The notes: a model not told the origin generated them from the letters alone. A DNA stretch of 64,000 nt from Roseateles_E cavernae (GCF_040187885.1 NZ_JBDPLH010000006.1:1-64000), one strand, 5' to 3'. Positions 6,671 through 15,556 are shown, numbered from the stretch's first letter. Program-made: numbers and translations.

Positions 6671-9600
6671 TCACTGCGTCGCCAGCGCCAGCTCCACATG
6701 CGGGGTCCAGGTCTTGCCCGCCTCGGCCGCGTGCAGCTTGGGCGAGGCCAGGAACAGCCGGGCGTTCGGCACGCCCTTGGCGATCAGCGCGTCGCGCACC
6801 ACGACGGCGCGCTCCAGCGCCAGCTGGCGCAGCGCCTCCTCGCTGACCTCGTGGCTGGCCGCCAGCATGGCCTGCATCTCAGCCGCCGGCACCTCCTTGA
6901 GCATGCCGACCAGATTGCGCGGCCGGTTCGGCAGGCTGCTGGCCTTGTAGACCACGCGCAGCAGGCGCTGGCGCTCGGCTTCGCTGAGCTGGAGCGCGCC
7001 GGCCTCGGCAGCCGCCTGGCCGCTGGCGTTCTGCTGGCGGCGCAGCTCGCGGCGGTGCTCGGCCAGCAGCGATTGCTCGACCTTGACCGCCTGCACCGCC
7101 GCACGCTCGGCCGCCGGGTCGGCCCAGCCGGTCAGCGTCAGGTTGAGACTGGGCCGGTCGGCCAGCGCCTTGGCCAGCTTCTCAAGATTGGCCGGCGCGC
7201 TGTCGGCCAGGCCGGTGCTGCCGGGCCGGAACTCGGCCTGGCTCAGGTCGGTCGAGCCACCACCGGCCAGCAGCGAGAACGGCGAGGTCAGCGCCTTGCC
7301 CAGCAGATTGACGATGAGCCGGAAGATCAGCCCGCCGATGCTGAACTCGGGGTCATCCAGCGAGCCGCTGACCGGCAGGTTCAGATCGATCACGCCATTG
7401 CCGTCCTTCAGCAAGGCCACGGCCAGCAACACCGGCAGCTTGGTGGCATCGGGGCTGTCGATGCGCTCGCCAAAGGTCAGCTGGTTCAGCACCAGCTGGT
7501 TGTCGGCCTGCAAGGCGCCACCCGGCGCGATGCGGTAGTGCACGCGGGTCGAGAGTTTGCCGCGATCGATCGCATAGCCGGCGTATTTGCCGGCATAGGG
7601 CGACAGCGGCGCCAGCTCGATGTCGGTGGCGCTGGCCTGGATGTCCATCAGCAGCGGTGCGCCGGCCGGGTTCAGCTCGCCCTTGATCTCCAGCAGCCCG
7701 GTGCCGGCCACCTTGCCGCTCAGGTTCAGCGGTGCCATCTGCGTCTGGCCGCTGGCGAAGGCGCCGAGGCTGCCGCGCAGCTCGCTGAGCTTGGCGCTGT
7801 AGTTGGGCTTGACAAAGCGGTCGCTGAAATCCACGCTGCCGCCGGCCAGGCGGGTCTGGCCGATCTGCAGCTGCAGACCCGGCCCGGGCGAGGCGGCAGC
7901 AGCAGGCTTGGGCGCACGTTCGCCCAGATTGAAACGCCCCTGCTCATCGATGATCAGCCGGGCGTAGAAGTCGCTGAGGCTGGCCTCGCCGATATCGAGC
8001 TTCAGCGGGGTGGCGGGCCGCAGGTCCAGCTTGAGGCCGGCCAGATTCAAGGCCTGCCAGCTCAGCAGCTCTTCATCGATGCGGCGCGCACCGTCGGCCT
8101 CGGCCCGGGTATGCAGCAGCCGCAGATCGGCCAACAGCAGATCGCCCTGCACCTGCGCCGCCAGACCCTGAGGGCCTTGCGCCAGCGCCAGCGTGCCGCG
8201 AAAACCCGCCTCGGCGCGGCGCAGATGCAGGCCCAGCGCCGGGTCCAGATAGGGATCGAGCAGCTGCAGCGGCAATCGCTCGGCGCGCAGGCTGCCGCGC
8301 GCCGAGGGCTGCGGCGACAGTGCCAGCTCGCCCTCCCATTGCAGCTTGCCCAGCATGGCGGCCGCCGCGCCCCCGCTGCGGCGCTGGCCGCCGGCAGGCC
8401 GGCCCAGCTGCGCAGACAGCTGCAGCGGCGCACGCGCCTGCCCCAGCTTCTGCGCCCGCAGCCGCAGCTGCTCCAGCACCAGCAGATGGGGCTGACCGGG
8501 CACGCCGGCCAGCGGCTGCACGGCCGCATCGGTAAAACGCAGCGCGCCGCCATCGATCGCCAACGCCGCCAGCTGGGCCGACCAGGGCGCCCCCGGCTCT
8601 GCGGCCTTGTCCGGCATCAAAGCCAGCGCGCTCAGCACACCATCGGCCGAGCGCTGCAGGGCCAGGCGCGGTTCGCGCAGGCTCAGCTGGCCGAGCATCA
8701 GGCGCCGCGCCGCCGGCTCCAGCACCAGCTCATCCAGGCTCAGCTCCGCCATGCTGAGCAGTTCCTGCCGGCCGCTGCCGGCCAGCAGTTGCTGGGCCCG
8801 CAGCGCGTCGAGCTTGATGCCCGTGATCGTCAGCTTGGCGCGCTGCCCGGCGTTGGCCGCCAGGGGCTGGGCAAGATCGAGCCGCAGCTGGCCCGCCAAG
8901 CGCCCCTGCATGGCCAGCGGCAGCTCGGCCTGCAGATAGGGCGACAACCATTCGAGGGCCAGGTCTTGCCATTGGCCCGTCAGGCTCAGTGCCTCGGCCG
9001 TCAGCTCGCCGCTGCCGGACAGGGTGGCGGGCTTGCCACCCTTGAGCTTGTCCAACTTGGCCTCGAAGCTCAGGCCGGTCTTGTCACGCAGCGGCCAGCT
9101 CAGCGCACTGAGCTTCAGCCCCAGCTCGCTGAAACCCAGTTCGGCGGCCGGCCGCAAGGAGTCGTCGCGCCAAGCCAGGCCAGCCTGGCGCAGCTCGAAC
9201 TGCTTCAGCGCGAAACGCCATGCGGACGGCGCATCGGGCCCCGGCCCGGGCTTGGCCGGCGGCGCAGCAGCGAACTGCGGCAGCAGCAGACGGCCGGCGG
9301 CATCGCGCTGCAAGGCCAGCTTCGGTCCCGTCCAGACCAGCGTGTCGAGCAGCAGCTGCTTCTTCAGCGGCTGCACATCGCCTAGCCCCAGCTGCAGCCT
9401 GTCCCACACCAGCCAGGACTTGTGTTCGCCCAGGGCCAGACCCACCTCGTCGACATCGACGCGGCCACCGAGCTTGAGTTCGGGCACCTGGCCCGGCGGC
9501 TGCGAGAACAGCAGCTGCAGCTCGGCGCTGAGCCGGCCGCGCTCGGGCCGCAGCGGCAGCTGCTGGGGCCAGTACGCCAGATAAGGCGCCAGATCGAAGC

Positions 9601-10288
9601 CCTTCAGGCTGAAGTCCAGCCGTGCCTGCCGCGTCTGCGCAAACGGCAGGGCCTGGGCCTTGGAGCCGAAGGCCACACCATTGAGCCGGCCCGAGAGCTG
9701 CGGCTCGACACGAACCTCGACATGGGCATCGAGCAGGGACACAAAGGGCAGATCGATGCGCAGATCGCTCAGCTCGTGGCGCCGCCCCATCGGCTGGTCG
9801 TCCAGCAAGACCTGGCCCCCGGCGAGGCTGAGGTTGTAGAGCGCCAGGCTCGCCCCGCCCTCGGGCTCCGCCTTCGCCGCAGGCTGGCTCCAGCGCTTGA
9901 GCAGATCGTCGATGTCGTAGCGACCGTCGGCCACGCGGCTCAGGCGCAGCAGCGGGCGCTCGATGTGCAGCGAGTCCAGCACCGGGCTGCGATGCCAGAG
10001 CGAGCGCAGCGACAGCGTCGCCTCGGTGCTGGCAATCTCCAGCAAGGCCGCATCGCCGGGCGCAGCGCCGGCCACCTTGACCCCATCAAGCGCCAGACCC
10101 AGGCGCCAGGGCTGGAATCGCGCCTTCTCCACGCTGACTTCGCGGCCGAGCGCCTGGCTGGCCAGGCGCATGCCGGCGCCTTCGACCCACCAGGGCACGG
10201 CCCACCAGGCCAGGCCGCACAGGACAAGAATGACGAGGGCCGAGCCGGCCAGACGCCGCAACCAGGGACGAGCGATGAGGGATGACAT
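6671..10288 (-). CDS. DUF748 AsmA-like envelope protein
   Basis: A 1205-residue protein with one N-terminal membrane anchor (about residues 10-32) and a very long periplasmic body of repeated beta-rich AsmA/DUF748 units (for example LDSLHIERPLLRL near residue 105 and KPNYSAKLSELRGSLG near residue 835). The C-terminal 180 residues, with LNLTLTGWADP, are typical of DUF748. Known AsmA-like proteins of this size (TamB, YdbH, YhdP) form hydrophobic grooves that carry phospholipid between inner and outer membrane. That role is inferred here from family resemblance. It is the largest gene in the first 40 kb, lies just upstream of msrA, and is divergent from the YdcF gene. Confidence 0.88.
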   Translation of the reverse strand: MSSLIARPWLRRLAGSALVILVLCGLAWWAVPWWVEGAGMRLASQALGREVSVEKARFQPWRLGLALDGVKVAGAAPGDAALLEIASTEATLSLRSLWHRSPVLDSLHIERPLLRLSRVADGRYDIDDLLKRWSQPAAKAEPEGGASLALYNLSLAGGQVLLDDQPMGRRHELSDLRIDLPFVSLLDAHVEVRVEPQLSGRLNGVAFGSKAQALPFAQTRQARLDFSLKGFDLAPYLAYWPQQLPLRPERGRLSAELQLLFSQPPGQVPELKLGGRVDVDEVGLALGEHKSWLVWDRLQLGLGDVQPLKKQLLLDTLVWTGPKLALQRDAAGRLLLPQFAAAPPAKPGPGPDAPSAWRFALKQFELRQAGLAWRDDSLRPAAELGFSELGLKLSALSWPLRDKTGLSFEAKLDKLKGGKPATLSGSGELTAEALSLTGQWQDLALEWLSPYLQAELPLAMQGRLAGQLRLDLAQPLAANAGQRAKLTITGIKLDALRAQQLLAGSGRQELLSMAELSLDELVLEPAARRLMLGQLSLREPRLALQRSADGVLSALALMPDKAAEPGAPWSAQLAALAIDGGALRFTDAAVQPLAGVPGQPHLLVLEQLRLRAQKLGQARAPLQLSAQLGRPAGGQRRSGGAAAAMLGKLQWEGELALSPQPSARGSLRAERLPLQLLDPYLDPALGLHLRRAEAGFRGTLALAQGPQGLAAQVQGDLLLADLRLLHTRAEADGARRIDEELLSWQALNLAGLKLDLRPATPLKLDIGEASLSDFYARLIIDEQGRFNLGERAPKPAAAASPGPGLQLQIGQTRLAGGSVDFSDRFVKPNYSAKLSELRGSLGAFASGQTQMAPLNLSGKVAGTGLLEIKGELNPAGAPLLMDIQASATDIELAPLSPYAGKYAGYAIDRGKLSTRVHYRIAPGGALQADNQLVLNQLTFGERIDSPDATKLPVLLAVALLKDGNGVIDLNLPVSGSLDDPEFSIGGLIFRLIVNLLGKALTSPFSLLAGGGSTDLSQAEFRPGSTGLADSAPANLEKLAKALADRPSLNLTLTGWADPAAERAAVQAVKVEQSLLAEHRRELRRQQNASGQAAAEAGALQLSEAERQRLLRVVYKASSLPNRPRNLVGMLKEVPAAEMQAMLAASHEVSEEALRQLALERAVVVRDALIAKGVPNARLFLASPKLHAAEAGKTWTPHVELALATQ

Positions 10289-10351
10289 GCGCGTCGATTA
10301 TCGGGGCAGGCGCGACAGGACATCAGCCGGTTTGCGGCATCATGCGCGACC

Positions 10352-11152
10352 ATGAATGCCTTGCTCCAAGCCCTGCAGGATCTCAAGCCCCTCGTCCAGG
10401 TCCTGCTGCTACCACCGGTGCCGCTGATGCTGGTGCTGGTGCTGGCTGCGGTGCTGCTGCGCCGGCACCGGCGGCTGGGCCGCGGCGTGTTCGTGTTGGG
10501 GCTGCTGGGGCTGTGGTTCTCGTTCACCGAGGTCGCGGCCGATCAGTTGCAGCAATGGCTGTTGGGCGTGCCGGCAGCGCTGACAACGGCCCAAGTCGAT
10601 GGCCTGCGTCACGGGGCGCCGCAGCACAGCGCCATCCTGGTGCTGGGTGCCGGCGTGCTGCAGATCGCGCCCGAGTACGACGGGCCGACCCTGAAGCCAC
10701 TGACCCTGGAGCGCCTGCGCTACGGCGCCTGGCTGGCGCGGCGCAGCGGCCTGCCGCTGGCCTTCAGCGGCGGTGTGGGCTGGGGCGGCCGGCCGGGCGA
10801 TGTCGGCGAAGCGCCGGTGGTACAAGCCGTTGCCAGGGACGAGTTCGGGATCGCGCTGCGCTGGGCCGAAGGGCGCGCACGCGATACCCGCGAGAACGCC
10901 GCGTTCAGCCTGCCGCTGCTGCTTCAGGCCGGCATCACCCGCGTGGTGCTGGTCACCCATGGTCACCACATGCCGCGTGCCGAGCGGGCTTTCCGCGAGG
11001 CGGCGGCCGGGCGCATCGAGCTGCTGCTCGCGCCGGTGGACGTGCGCGCCGACACCGCCTACCTGCCCAGCGAGTGGGTGCCGTCCAGCGAGGGCTTCAG
11101 GCGGCTGCGCTATGTGGTCTACGAATGGCTGGGCCTGCTGGCCGGCAAATGA
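10352..11152 (+). CDS. YdcF/DUF218 family membrane protein
   Basis: A 266-residue protein with two N-terminal transmembrane helices (about residues 18-38 and 45-65) and a C-terminal DUF218 domain. The domain shows AILVLGAGV, the ERLRYGAWLARRSGLPLAFSGG stretch (broken here only for description), and LVTHGHHMPRA, which carry the conserved acidic and histidine residues of the SanA/YdcF group. Members of this group affect envelope integrity and vancomycin tolerance in enterics, and ElyC links to lipid carrier metabolism; the biochemical activity is not settled. It is a single-gene unit, divergent from the DUF748 gene by 63 bases. Confidence 0.85.
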   Translation: MNALLQALQDLKPLVQVLLLPPVPLMLVLVLAAVLLRRHRRLGRGVFVLGLLGLWFSFTEVAADQLQQWLLGVPAALTTAQVDGLRHGAPQHSAILVLGAGVLQIAPEYDGPTLKPLTLERLRYGAWLARRSGLPLAFSGGVGWGGRPGDVGEAPVVQAVARDEFGIALRWAEGRARDTRENAAFSLPLLLQAGITRVVLVTHGHHMPRAERAFREAAAGRIELLLAPVDVRADTAYLPSEWVPSSEGFRRLRYVVYEWLGLLAGK

Positions 11153-11381
11153 GCGCATGGCGCCCGATATCTTGCGGACCTCGAAATTCTGCGGCCCCAA
11201 AAGACGGACCCCTCCCAAGCACGAGGCCGGGAGGGGTGGATGGCTGACGCCATCTTTGGGGCTCTGCAGCTATCTGCCGCAGGGCTCCTGGCGCGCAGAG
11301 ACTGCGCCAGAGGGTGTACCTGTTAGACAGGCCTCACAACAGTAGGCGAGCAATAGCGGGGCTTCAAGCCTGGGACGAACC
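11153..11381. other. 229-base structured intergenic region
   Basis: This gap between the converging YdcF and ubiD genes holds no credible ORF but an unusual number of inverted repeats. They include a 9-bp stem (11208-11216 with 11229-11237), a hairpin GATGGC-TGAC-GCCATC (11239-11254), a longer-range pairing of GCCCCAAA with TTTGGGGC that encloses both, CTGCGGC (11189-11195) with GCCGCAG (11277-11283), and a CCTGT-CTA-ACAGG-type hairpin near 11319-11332. It may be a multi-branched RNA or overlapping terminators. No known RNA family was recognised. Confidence 0.45.
11198..11237 (-). terminator. Candidate intrinsic terminator downstream of ubiD
   Basis: Read on the minus strand, ACCCCTCCC pairs perfectly with GGGAGGGGT around a 12-base loop and is followed 5 bases later by TCTTTT. 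This is a short and imperfect U-tract. It would end the ubiD transcript about 150 bases after the stop codon. On the plus strand the same hairpin has no U-tract. Confidence 0.4.
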
Positions 11382-12935
11382 CTAGGCTGTAAACAAACGT
11401 TGGTAGAGCTCGCTCATGCGGCGATCCACCTCGGGTGTCATCGTGATGCTGCGGCCCCATTCGCGATTGGTCTCGCCGGGCCACTTGTTGGTGGCGTCCA
11501 GCCCCATCTTGCCGCCCAGGCCGCTGACCGGCGAGGCGAAGTCTAGATAGTCGATCGGCGTCTGCTCGACCAGCGTGGTGTCGCGCACCGGGTCCATGCG
11601 GGTGGTGATGGCCCAGATCACTTCCTTCCAGTCGCGGATGTCGACATCGTCATCGACCACGACGATGAACTTCGTGTACATGAACTGGCGCAGAAAGCTC
11701 CACAGGCCGAACATCAGGCGCTTGGCATGGCCCGGATAGGCCTTCTTGATCGAGATCACGGCCATGCGGTAGCTGCAGCCCTCGGGCGGCAGATAGAAGT
11801 CGACGATCTCGCTGAACTGCTTTTGCAGGATGGGCACGAAGACCTCGTTGAGCGCCACGCCGAGGATGGCCGGCTCGTCCGGCGGCTTGCCGGTATAGGT
11901 CGAGTGGTAGATCGGTTCAGGCCGCTGGGTCAGGCGCTGAACCTCGAAGACCGGGAACCAGTCCTGCTCGTTGTAATAGCCGGTGTGGTCGCCGAACGGG
12001 CCCTCCAGCGCGTGCAGATAGCCGCCCTTCTCCTTCAGCGGGATGCCGTCCTCGCTGAAGCCGGTGTAGCCGGCGGCGGCCACCGGGATATGGCCTTCCA
12101 GCACGATCTCGGCGCTGGCCGGCACCTGCAGCATGCGCCCCGCCTCGCCGACACCGCTGTCCACCACCTCGGTGCGCGAGCCGCGCAGCAGGCCGGCGAA
12201 CTGGTACTCGGACAGCGAATCGGGCACCGGCGTCACCGCGCCCAGGATGGTGGCCGGATCGGCCCCCAAGGCCACCGCGATCGGAAAGGGCTGACCCGGG
12301 TTGGCCAGCGCGAAGTCGCGGAAATCCAGCGCGCCGCCGCGATGGGCCAGCCAGCGCATGATCAGCTGGCGCCGGCCGATCAGTTGCTGGCGGTAGATGC
12401 CCAGGTTTTGGCGCAGGCGCGGATTGGCAATGCTCTGCGGCCCGCGGGTCACGACCAGCCCCCAGGTGATCAACGGCCCGATATCGCCGGGCCAGCAGGT
12501 CTGGATCGGCAGCGACTTCAGATTGACGTCCCCACCTAAAAATTCCTGCTCCTGGCACGGTGCGCGGCGCACGGTGCTGGGCTTCATGTCCCACAAGGAC
12601 TTCAGCATCTGCAGCATGCGGCCGGCATCCTTCAGCCCCTTGGGCGGCTCCGGCTCCTTCAGGCTGGCCAGGACGTGGCCAACATCGCGCAGCTCCTGCA
12701 GGCTTTGCGCACCCATGCCCAGCGCCACCCGGCGGGTCGTGCCAAACAGATTGGTCAGCGCCGGGGTCTGGTAGCCGGCGGGCTTTTCGAACAGCAGCGC
12801 GGGCCCCTCGGCACGTAAAACTTTGTCACTGAGGGCCGTCACCTCAAGTAGGGGGGATACCGGCTCGCTGATGCGGCACAGCTCGCCCATCCCCTCTAAA
12901 CCGTGCAGAAAGTCGCGAAGATCTCGGTACTTCAT
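11382..12935 (-). CDS. ubiD: 4-hydroxy-3-polyprenylbenzoate decarboxylase
   Basis: A 517-residue UbiD, the prenylated-FMN-dependent decarboxylase of ubiquinone biosynthesis that removes the ring carboxylate of 4-hydroxy-3-polyprenylbenzoate. The N-terminus MKYRDLRDFLHGLE, the GDHTGYYNE segment (about residue 287), SIKKAYPGHAKR, FVVVDDDVDI-like metal-site region and the C-terminal MGLDATNKWPGET block all match UbiD of proteobacteria. Length is normal. The ATG at 12935 is preferred over a TTG two codons upstream. No ubiX (prFMN synthase) is nearby, so the cofactor must be made elsewhere. Expression probably starts in the 268-base gap shared with the lytic transglycosylase. Confidence 0.95.
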   Translation of the reverse strand: MKYRDLRDFLHGLEGMGELCRISEPVSPLLEVTALSDKVLRAEGPALLFEKPAGYQTPALTNLFGTTRRVALGMGAQSLQELRDVGHVLASLKEPEPPKGLKDAGRMLQMLKSLWDMKPSTVRRAPCQEQEFLGGDVNLKSLPIQTCWPGDIGPLITWGLVVTRGPQSIANPRLRQNLGIYRQQLIGRRQLIMRWLAHRGGALDFRDFALANPGQPFPIAVALGADPATILGAVTPVPDSLSEYQFAGLLRGSRTEVVDSGVGEAGRMLQVPASAEIVLEGHIPVAAAGYTGFSEDGIPLKEKGGYLHALEGPFGDHTGYYNEQDWFPVFEVQRLTQRPEPIYHSTYTGKPPDEPAILGVALNEVFVPILQKQFSEIVDFYLPPEGCSYRMAVISIKKAYPGHAKRLMFGLWSFLRQFMYTKFIVVVDDDVDIRDWKEVIWAITTRMDPVRDTTLVEQTPIDYLDFASPVSGLGGKMGLDATNKWPGETNREWGRSITMTPEVDRRMSELYQRLFTA

Positions 12936-12968
12936 AACCAATAGTAATTTAGCAAGAGGCCCATAAGC

Positions 12969-12996
12969 TTGACGGGTTATTTTTGATCCTTAGAAT
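12969..12996 (+). promoter_or_regulatory. Strong sigma-70 promoter candidate
   Basis: TTGACG (12969-12974), a 16-base AT-rich spacer and TAGAAT (12991-12996) form a near-consensus housekeeping promoter. Transcription would start near 13003, almost exactly at the first hairpin of the structured leader. It is among the best promoter matches noticed in the window. Confidence 0.65.
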
Positions 12997-13003
12997 CCGC
13001 CTA

Positions 13004-13203
13004 CCCTGATGACTTCAGGGTTAACCCGTGTCTTCGCCTTGGGACGGAGAAGACACCCCGCTGCCGATGGACCCGGCCCCGGAGTTCTGCCACCTCGAGC
13101 GGCAGGGCTTCATGGGATGCCGGCCCATTATCACTGCCATGCGAGGCTGACCTGCCCCTAGCGGACCGGTCGGCCATATGTGGCGGAGAAGAAAAGGAGT
13201 CGC
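13004..13203 (+). ncRNA. 200-base structured leader RNA of unknown class
   Basis: This stretch lies between the strong promoter at 12969-12996 and the lytic transglycosylase start and has no ORF. Clear helices are CCCTGA/TCAGGG (13004-13009 with 13015-13020, loop TGACT), the perfect 8-bp stem GTGTCTTC/GAAGACAC (13028-13035 with 13049-13056, 13-base loop) and a long-range CTGCCG/CGGCAG pairing (13061-13066 with 13100-13105). It ends in an AAGGAG ribosome-binding site. It could be a riboswitch-like 5' leader or a separate small RNA. I compared it by memory with common riboswitch consensuses and found no match. Confidence 0.5.
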
Positions 13204-14061
13204 ATGACAGCGCGTCGTGATTTGTTATCCCTCGCCCGCAGCGCCACTGCGGCCACATCCTTGTTCATCAAGGACATTGGCCACGGCCTGCTGGTGGTCA
13301 GCCACAACACCCTGGCCCTGGTCGGCCTGGCCGTGGTGGCTGTTTTGCTGATGTTCAGCAGCCAGGCGGATTTGCGCCACAAGCTCGAGACCGAGGCATT
13401 TGGCTGGCTCAATGCCCGCCAGGAAGCCCGTGCCGAGGCCTCCGGAGACACCCTGACCGGCTTCAGCGAGCCCGATGCGCTGAGCCGCGCCACGGCCGCC
13501 GATCCCAAGGACCTGTCGCGCCAGCAGGCGGCGGTCGCCATGTGGCTGTCGCGCCGCTACCGCGTCGCGCCCGAGCCGATCAGTCGTCTGGTGCAGGAGG
13601 CCTGGACCGTGGGGCAACGCGCCCGCGTCGAACCGACCCTGATCCTGGCCATCATGGCCATCGAGTCGGGCTTCAACCCTTTTGCCCAGAGCTCGGTCGG
13701 GGCCCAGGGCCTGATGCAGGTGCTGACCCGCGTGCATGACGACAAGTACGAGGCCTTTGGCGGCAATCTGGCCGCCTTCGACCCGATCACCAATCTGCGC
13801 GTCGGCGTGCAGGTACTCAAGGAGTGCATCCAGCGCGCCGGCGGCATCGAGGAAGGGCTGCGCTACTACGTCGGTGCCGCCAATCTGCCCGACGACGCCG
13901 GCTACGCCAACAAGGTGCTGGCCGAGCACGAGCAGATGAAGTCGGTGATCGCCGGCCGCCCTTATGTGCCCGCACCCAAGCCGATCCGCGAGGTCAATAG
14001 CACGCCCGCAACGACACCTGCGGCGCCCGCTGCGGCCGACCAGATCGCGCTGCTGAACTGA
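13204..14061 (+). CDS. Membrane-anchored lytic transglycosylase (SLT domain)
   Basis: A 285-residue protein with a cytoplasmic N-terminus of about 30 residues, one transmembrane helix (about residues 34-52) and a periplasmic SLT domain. The catalytic glutamate is in AIESGFNP (E154), followed by SSVGAQGLMQVL and the YYVGAAN stretch, the usual order for family 1 lytic transglycosylases that cut peptidoglycan to 1,6-anhydro products. The C-terminus is Pro/Ala rich and low complexity. The ATG at 13204 has AAGGAG 5 bases upstream. A long structured leader precedes it, so its expression is probably regulated at the RNA level. Confidence 0.88.
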   Translation: MTARRDLLSLARSATAATSLFIKDIGHGLLVVSHNTLALVGLAVVAVLLMFSSQADLRHKLETEAFGWLNARQEARAEASGDTLTGFSEPDALSRATAADPKDLSRQQAAVAMWLSRRYRVAPEPISRLVQEAWTVGQRARVEPTLILAIMAIESGFNPFAQSSVGAQGLMQVLTRVHDDKYEAFGGNLAAFDPITNLRVGVQVLKECIQRAGGIEEGLRYYVGAANLPDDAGYANKVLAEHEQMKSVIAGRPYVPAPKPIREVNSTPATTPAAPAAADQIALLN

Positions 14062-14110
14062 AACAGCTTTTGCTCGACGCCGGGCCTGCAGCCTCCGCTA
14101 CACTGCAGGC

Positions 14111-14223
14111 TTCGCGCGACTGGCGATCAAGGTCACAGCCGTGACCCGAGGTGGTGGACCACCGGGGAGCGCGAACGGTCAAGGGTGAGCAGCCCGGCCG
14201 CCATCAGCCGTTCGCCTGGGCAG
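14111..14223 (+). promoter_or_regulatory. ZTP (pfl-type) riboswitch upstream of glyA
   Basis: The segment matches the ZTP/ZMP riboswitch architecture. Helix P1 is TTCGCGC (14111-14117) with GCGCGAA (14169-14175). Between them are the conserved GACTGGCGA and the GGTGG-TGGA-CCACC hairpin followed by GGGGAGCG. The 3' domain, about 20 bases on, has GCCG and the diagnostic CGCCTGGGCA (14213-14222). A non-canonical extra hairpin GGTCAC-AGCC-GTGACC (about 14131-14146) is inserted in the 5' domain. ZTP signals 10-formyl-tetrahydrofolate shortage, and glyA is a classic target in one-carbon metabolism. No U-tract follows, so translational control seems more likely than termination. Confidence 0.85.
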
Positions 14224-14291
14224 CCACGCCGCGCCGTCGCTCAAGCGTCGGCGTGCGCCGTGACTCCAACCCTAGACCGCCACCATCCATC

Positions 14292-15542
14292 ATGTTTGAT
14301 CGCAACACCTCGACCCTCGCCCAAGTGGACCCCGATCTGTGGGCCGCCGTCCAGCAAGAGAACCAGCGCCAGGAAGATCACATCGAGCTGATCGCTTCCG
14401 AGAACTACACCTCGCCGGCCGTGATGCAGGCGCAGGGCAGCCAGCTGACCAACAAGTACGCCGAGGGCTATCCCGGCAAGCGCTACTACGGTGGCTGCGA
14501 GTATGTGGACGTGGTCGAGCAACTGGCCATCGACCGCCTGAAGCAGCTGTTCGGCGCCAACTTCGCCAATGTCCAGCCCAACTCCGGTTCGCAGGCCAAC
14601 CAGGGCGTGTTCTTCGCGCTGCTGCAGCCCGGTGACACCATCATGGGCATGAGCCTGTCCGAGGGCGGCCACCTGACCCATGGCATGCCGCTGAACATGA
14701 GCGGCAAATGGTTCAACGTGATCTCCTACGGCCTGAACGCCAAGGAAGAGATCGACTACGAGGCGATGGAAGCGCTGGCCCGCGAGAAGAAGCCCAAGCT
14801 GATCATCGCCGGCGCCTCGGCCTACAGCCTGCGCATCGACTTCGAGCGCTTCGGCAAGATCGCCAAGGAAATCGGCGCCTATTTCATGGTGGACATGGCC
14901 CACTATGCGGGCCTGATCGCCGCCGGCGTCTACCCGAACCCGGTGCCGCATGCCGATGTGGTGACCTCGACCACGCACAAGAGCCTGCGCGGCCCGCGCG
15001 GCGGCATCATCCTGATGAACGACGAGGCGATCGCCAAGAAGATCAACTCGGCGATCTTCCCCGGCATCCAGGGCGGCCCGCTGATGCATGTGATTGCCGG
15101 CAAGGCCGTGGCTTTCAAGGAAGCGCTGACGCCCGAGTTCAAGAGCTACCAGGAACAGGTGGTCAAGAACGCCAAGGTGCTGGCCGACACGCTGATCGAG
15201 CGCGGCCTGCGCATCGTCTCCGGCGGCACCGAGAGCCATGTGATGCTGGTGGATCTGCGCCCCAAGGGCCTGACCGGCAAGGAGGCCGAGGCCATCCTGG
15301 GCGCCGCCCACATGACCTGCAACAAGAACGGCATCCCGAACGACCCGCAGAAGCCGATGGTCACCAGCGGCATCCGCCTGGGCACGCCGGCGATGACCAC
15401 GCGCGGCTTCAAGGAAGAACAGGTGCGCATCACCGCCCACCTGATCGCCGATGTGCTGGACAAGCCGCATGACGAGGCCAATCTGGCCGCCGTGCGCGAG
15501 AAGGTCGCGGCGCTGACGCGCGACTTCCCGGTCTACCGCTAA
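14292..15542 (+). CDS. glyA: Serine hydroxymethyltransferase
   Basis: A 416-residue PLP enzyme that interconverts serine and glycine while charging tetrahydrofolate with a methylene group. The PLP lysine is K230 in STTHKSLRGPRGG. Other hallmarks are LIASENYTS, the NKYAEGYPGKRYYGG block near residue 55 and the SGIRLGTPA-type end region. Length is standard. The ATG at 14292 starts MFDRNTSTL; the frame is open upstream through the riboswitch but that is not coding. It sits under a ZTP riboswitch and is followed 14 bases later by nrdR, an order conserved in Burkholderiales. Confidence 0.97.
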   Translation: MFDRNTSTLAQVDPDLWAAVQQENQRQEDHIELIASENYTSPAVMQAQGSQLTNKYAEGYPGKRYYGGCEYVDVVEQLAIDRLKQLFGANFANVQPNSGSQANQGVFFALLQPGDTIMGMSLSEGGHLTHGMPLNMSGKWFNVISYGLNAKEEIDYEAMEALAREKKPKLIIAGASAYSLRIDFERFGKIAKEIGAYFMVDMAHYAGLIAAGVYPNPVPHADVVTSTTHKSLRGPRGGIILMNDEAIAKKINSAIFPGIQGGPLMHVIAGKAVAFKEALTPEFKSYQEQVVKNAKVLADTLIERGLRIVSGGTESHVMLVDLRPKGLTGKEAEAILGAAHMTCNKNGIPNDPQKPMVTSGIRLGTPAMTTRGFKEEQVRITAHLIADVLDKPHDEANLAAVREKVAALTRDFPVYR

Positions 15543-15556
15543 GCCGCCGCCCGCCG

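Noticed and set aside
6698..9385. An 895-codon plus-strand frame opposite the DUF748 gene
   Set aside because: Low-complexity, arginine/glutamine/alanine-rich translation with no homology; the DUF748 protein on the minus strand explains the region.
11153..11381. 6S RNA, 4.5S RNA or RNase P RNA in the ubiD-ydcF gap
   Set aside because: Several short nested hairpins do not give the single long rod of 6S RNA, and none of the conserved blocks of the other two could be found. Not excluded, only unsupported.
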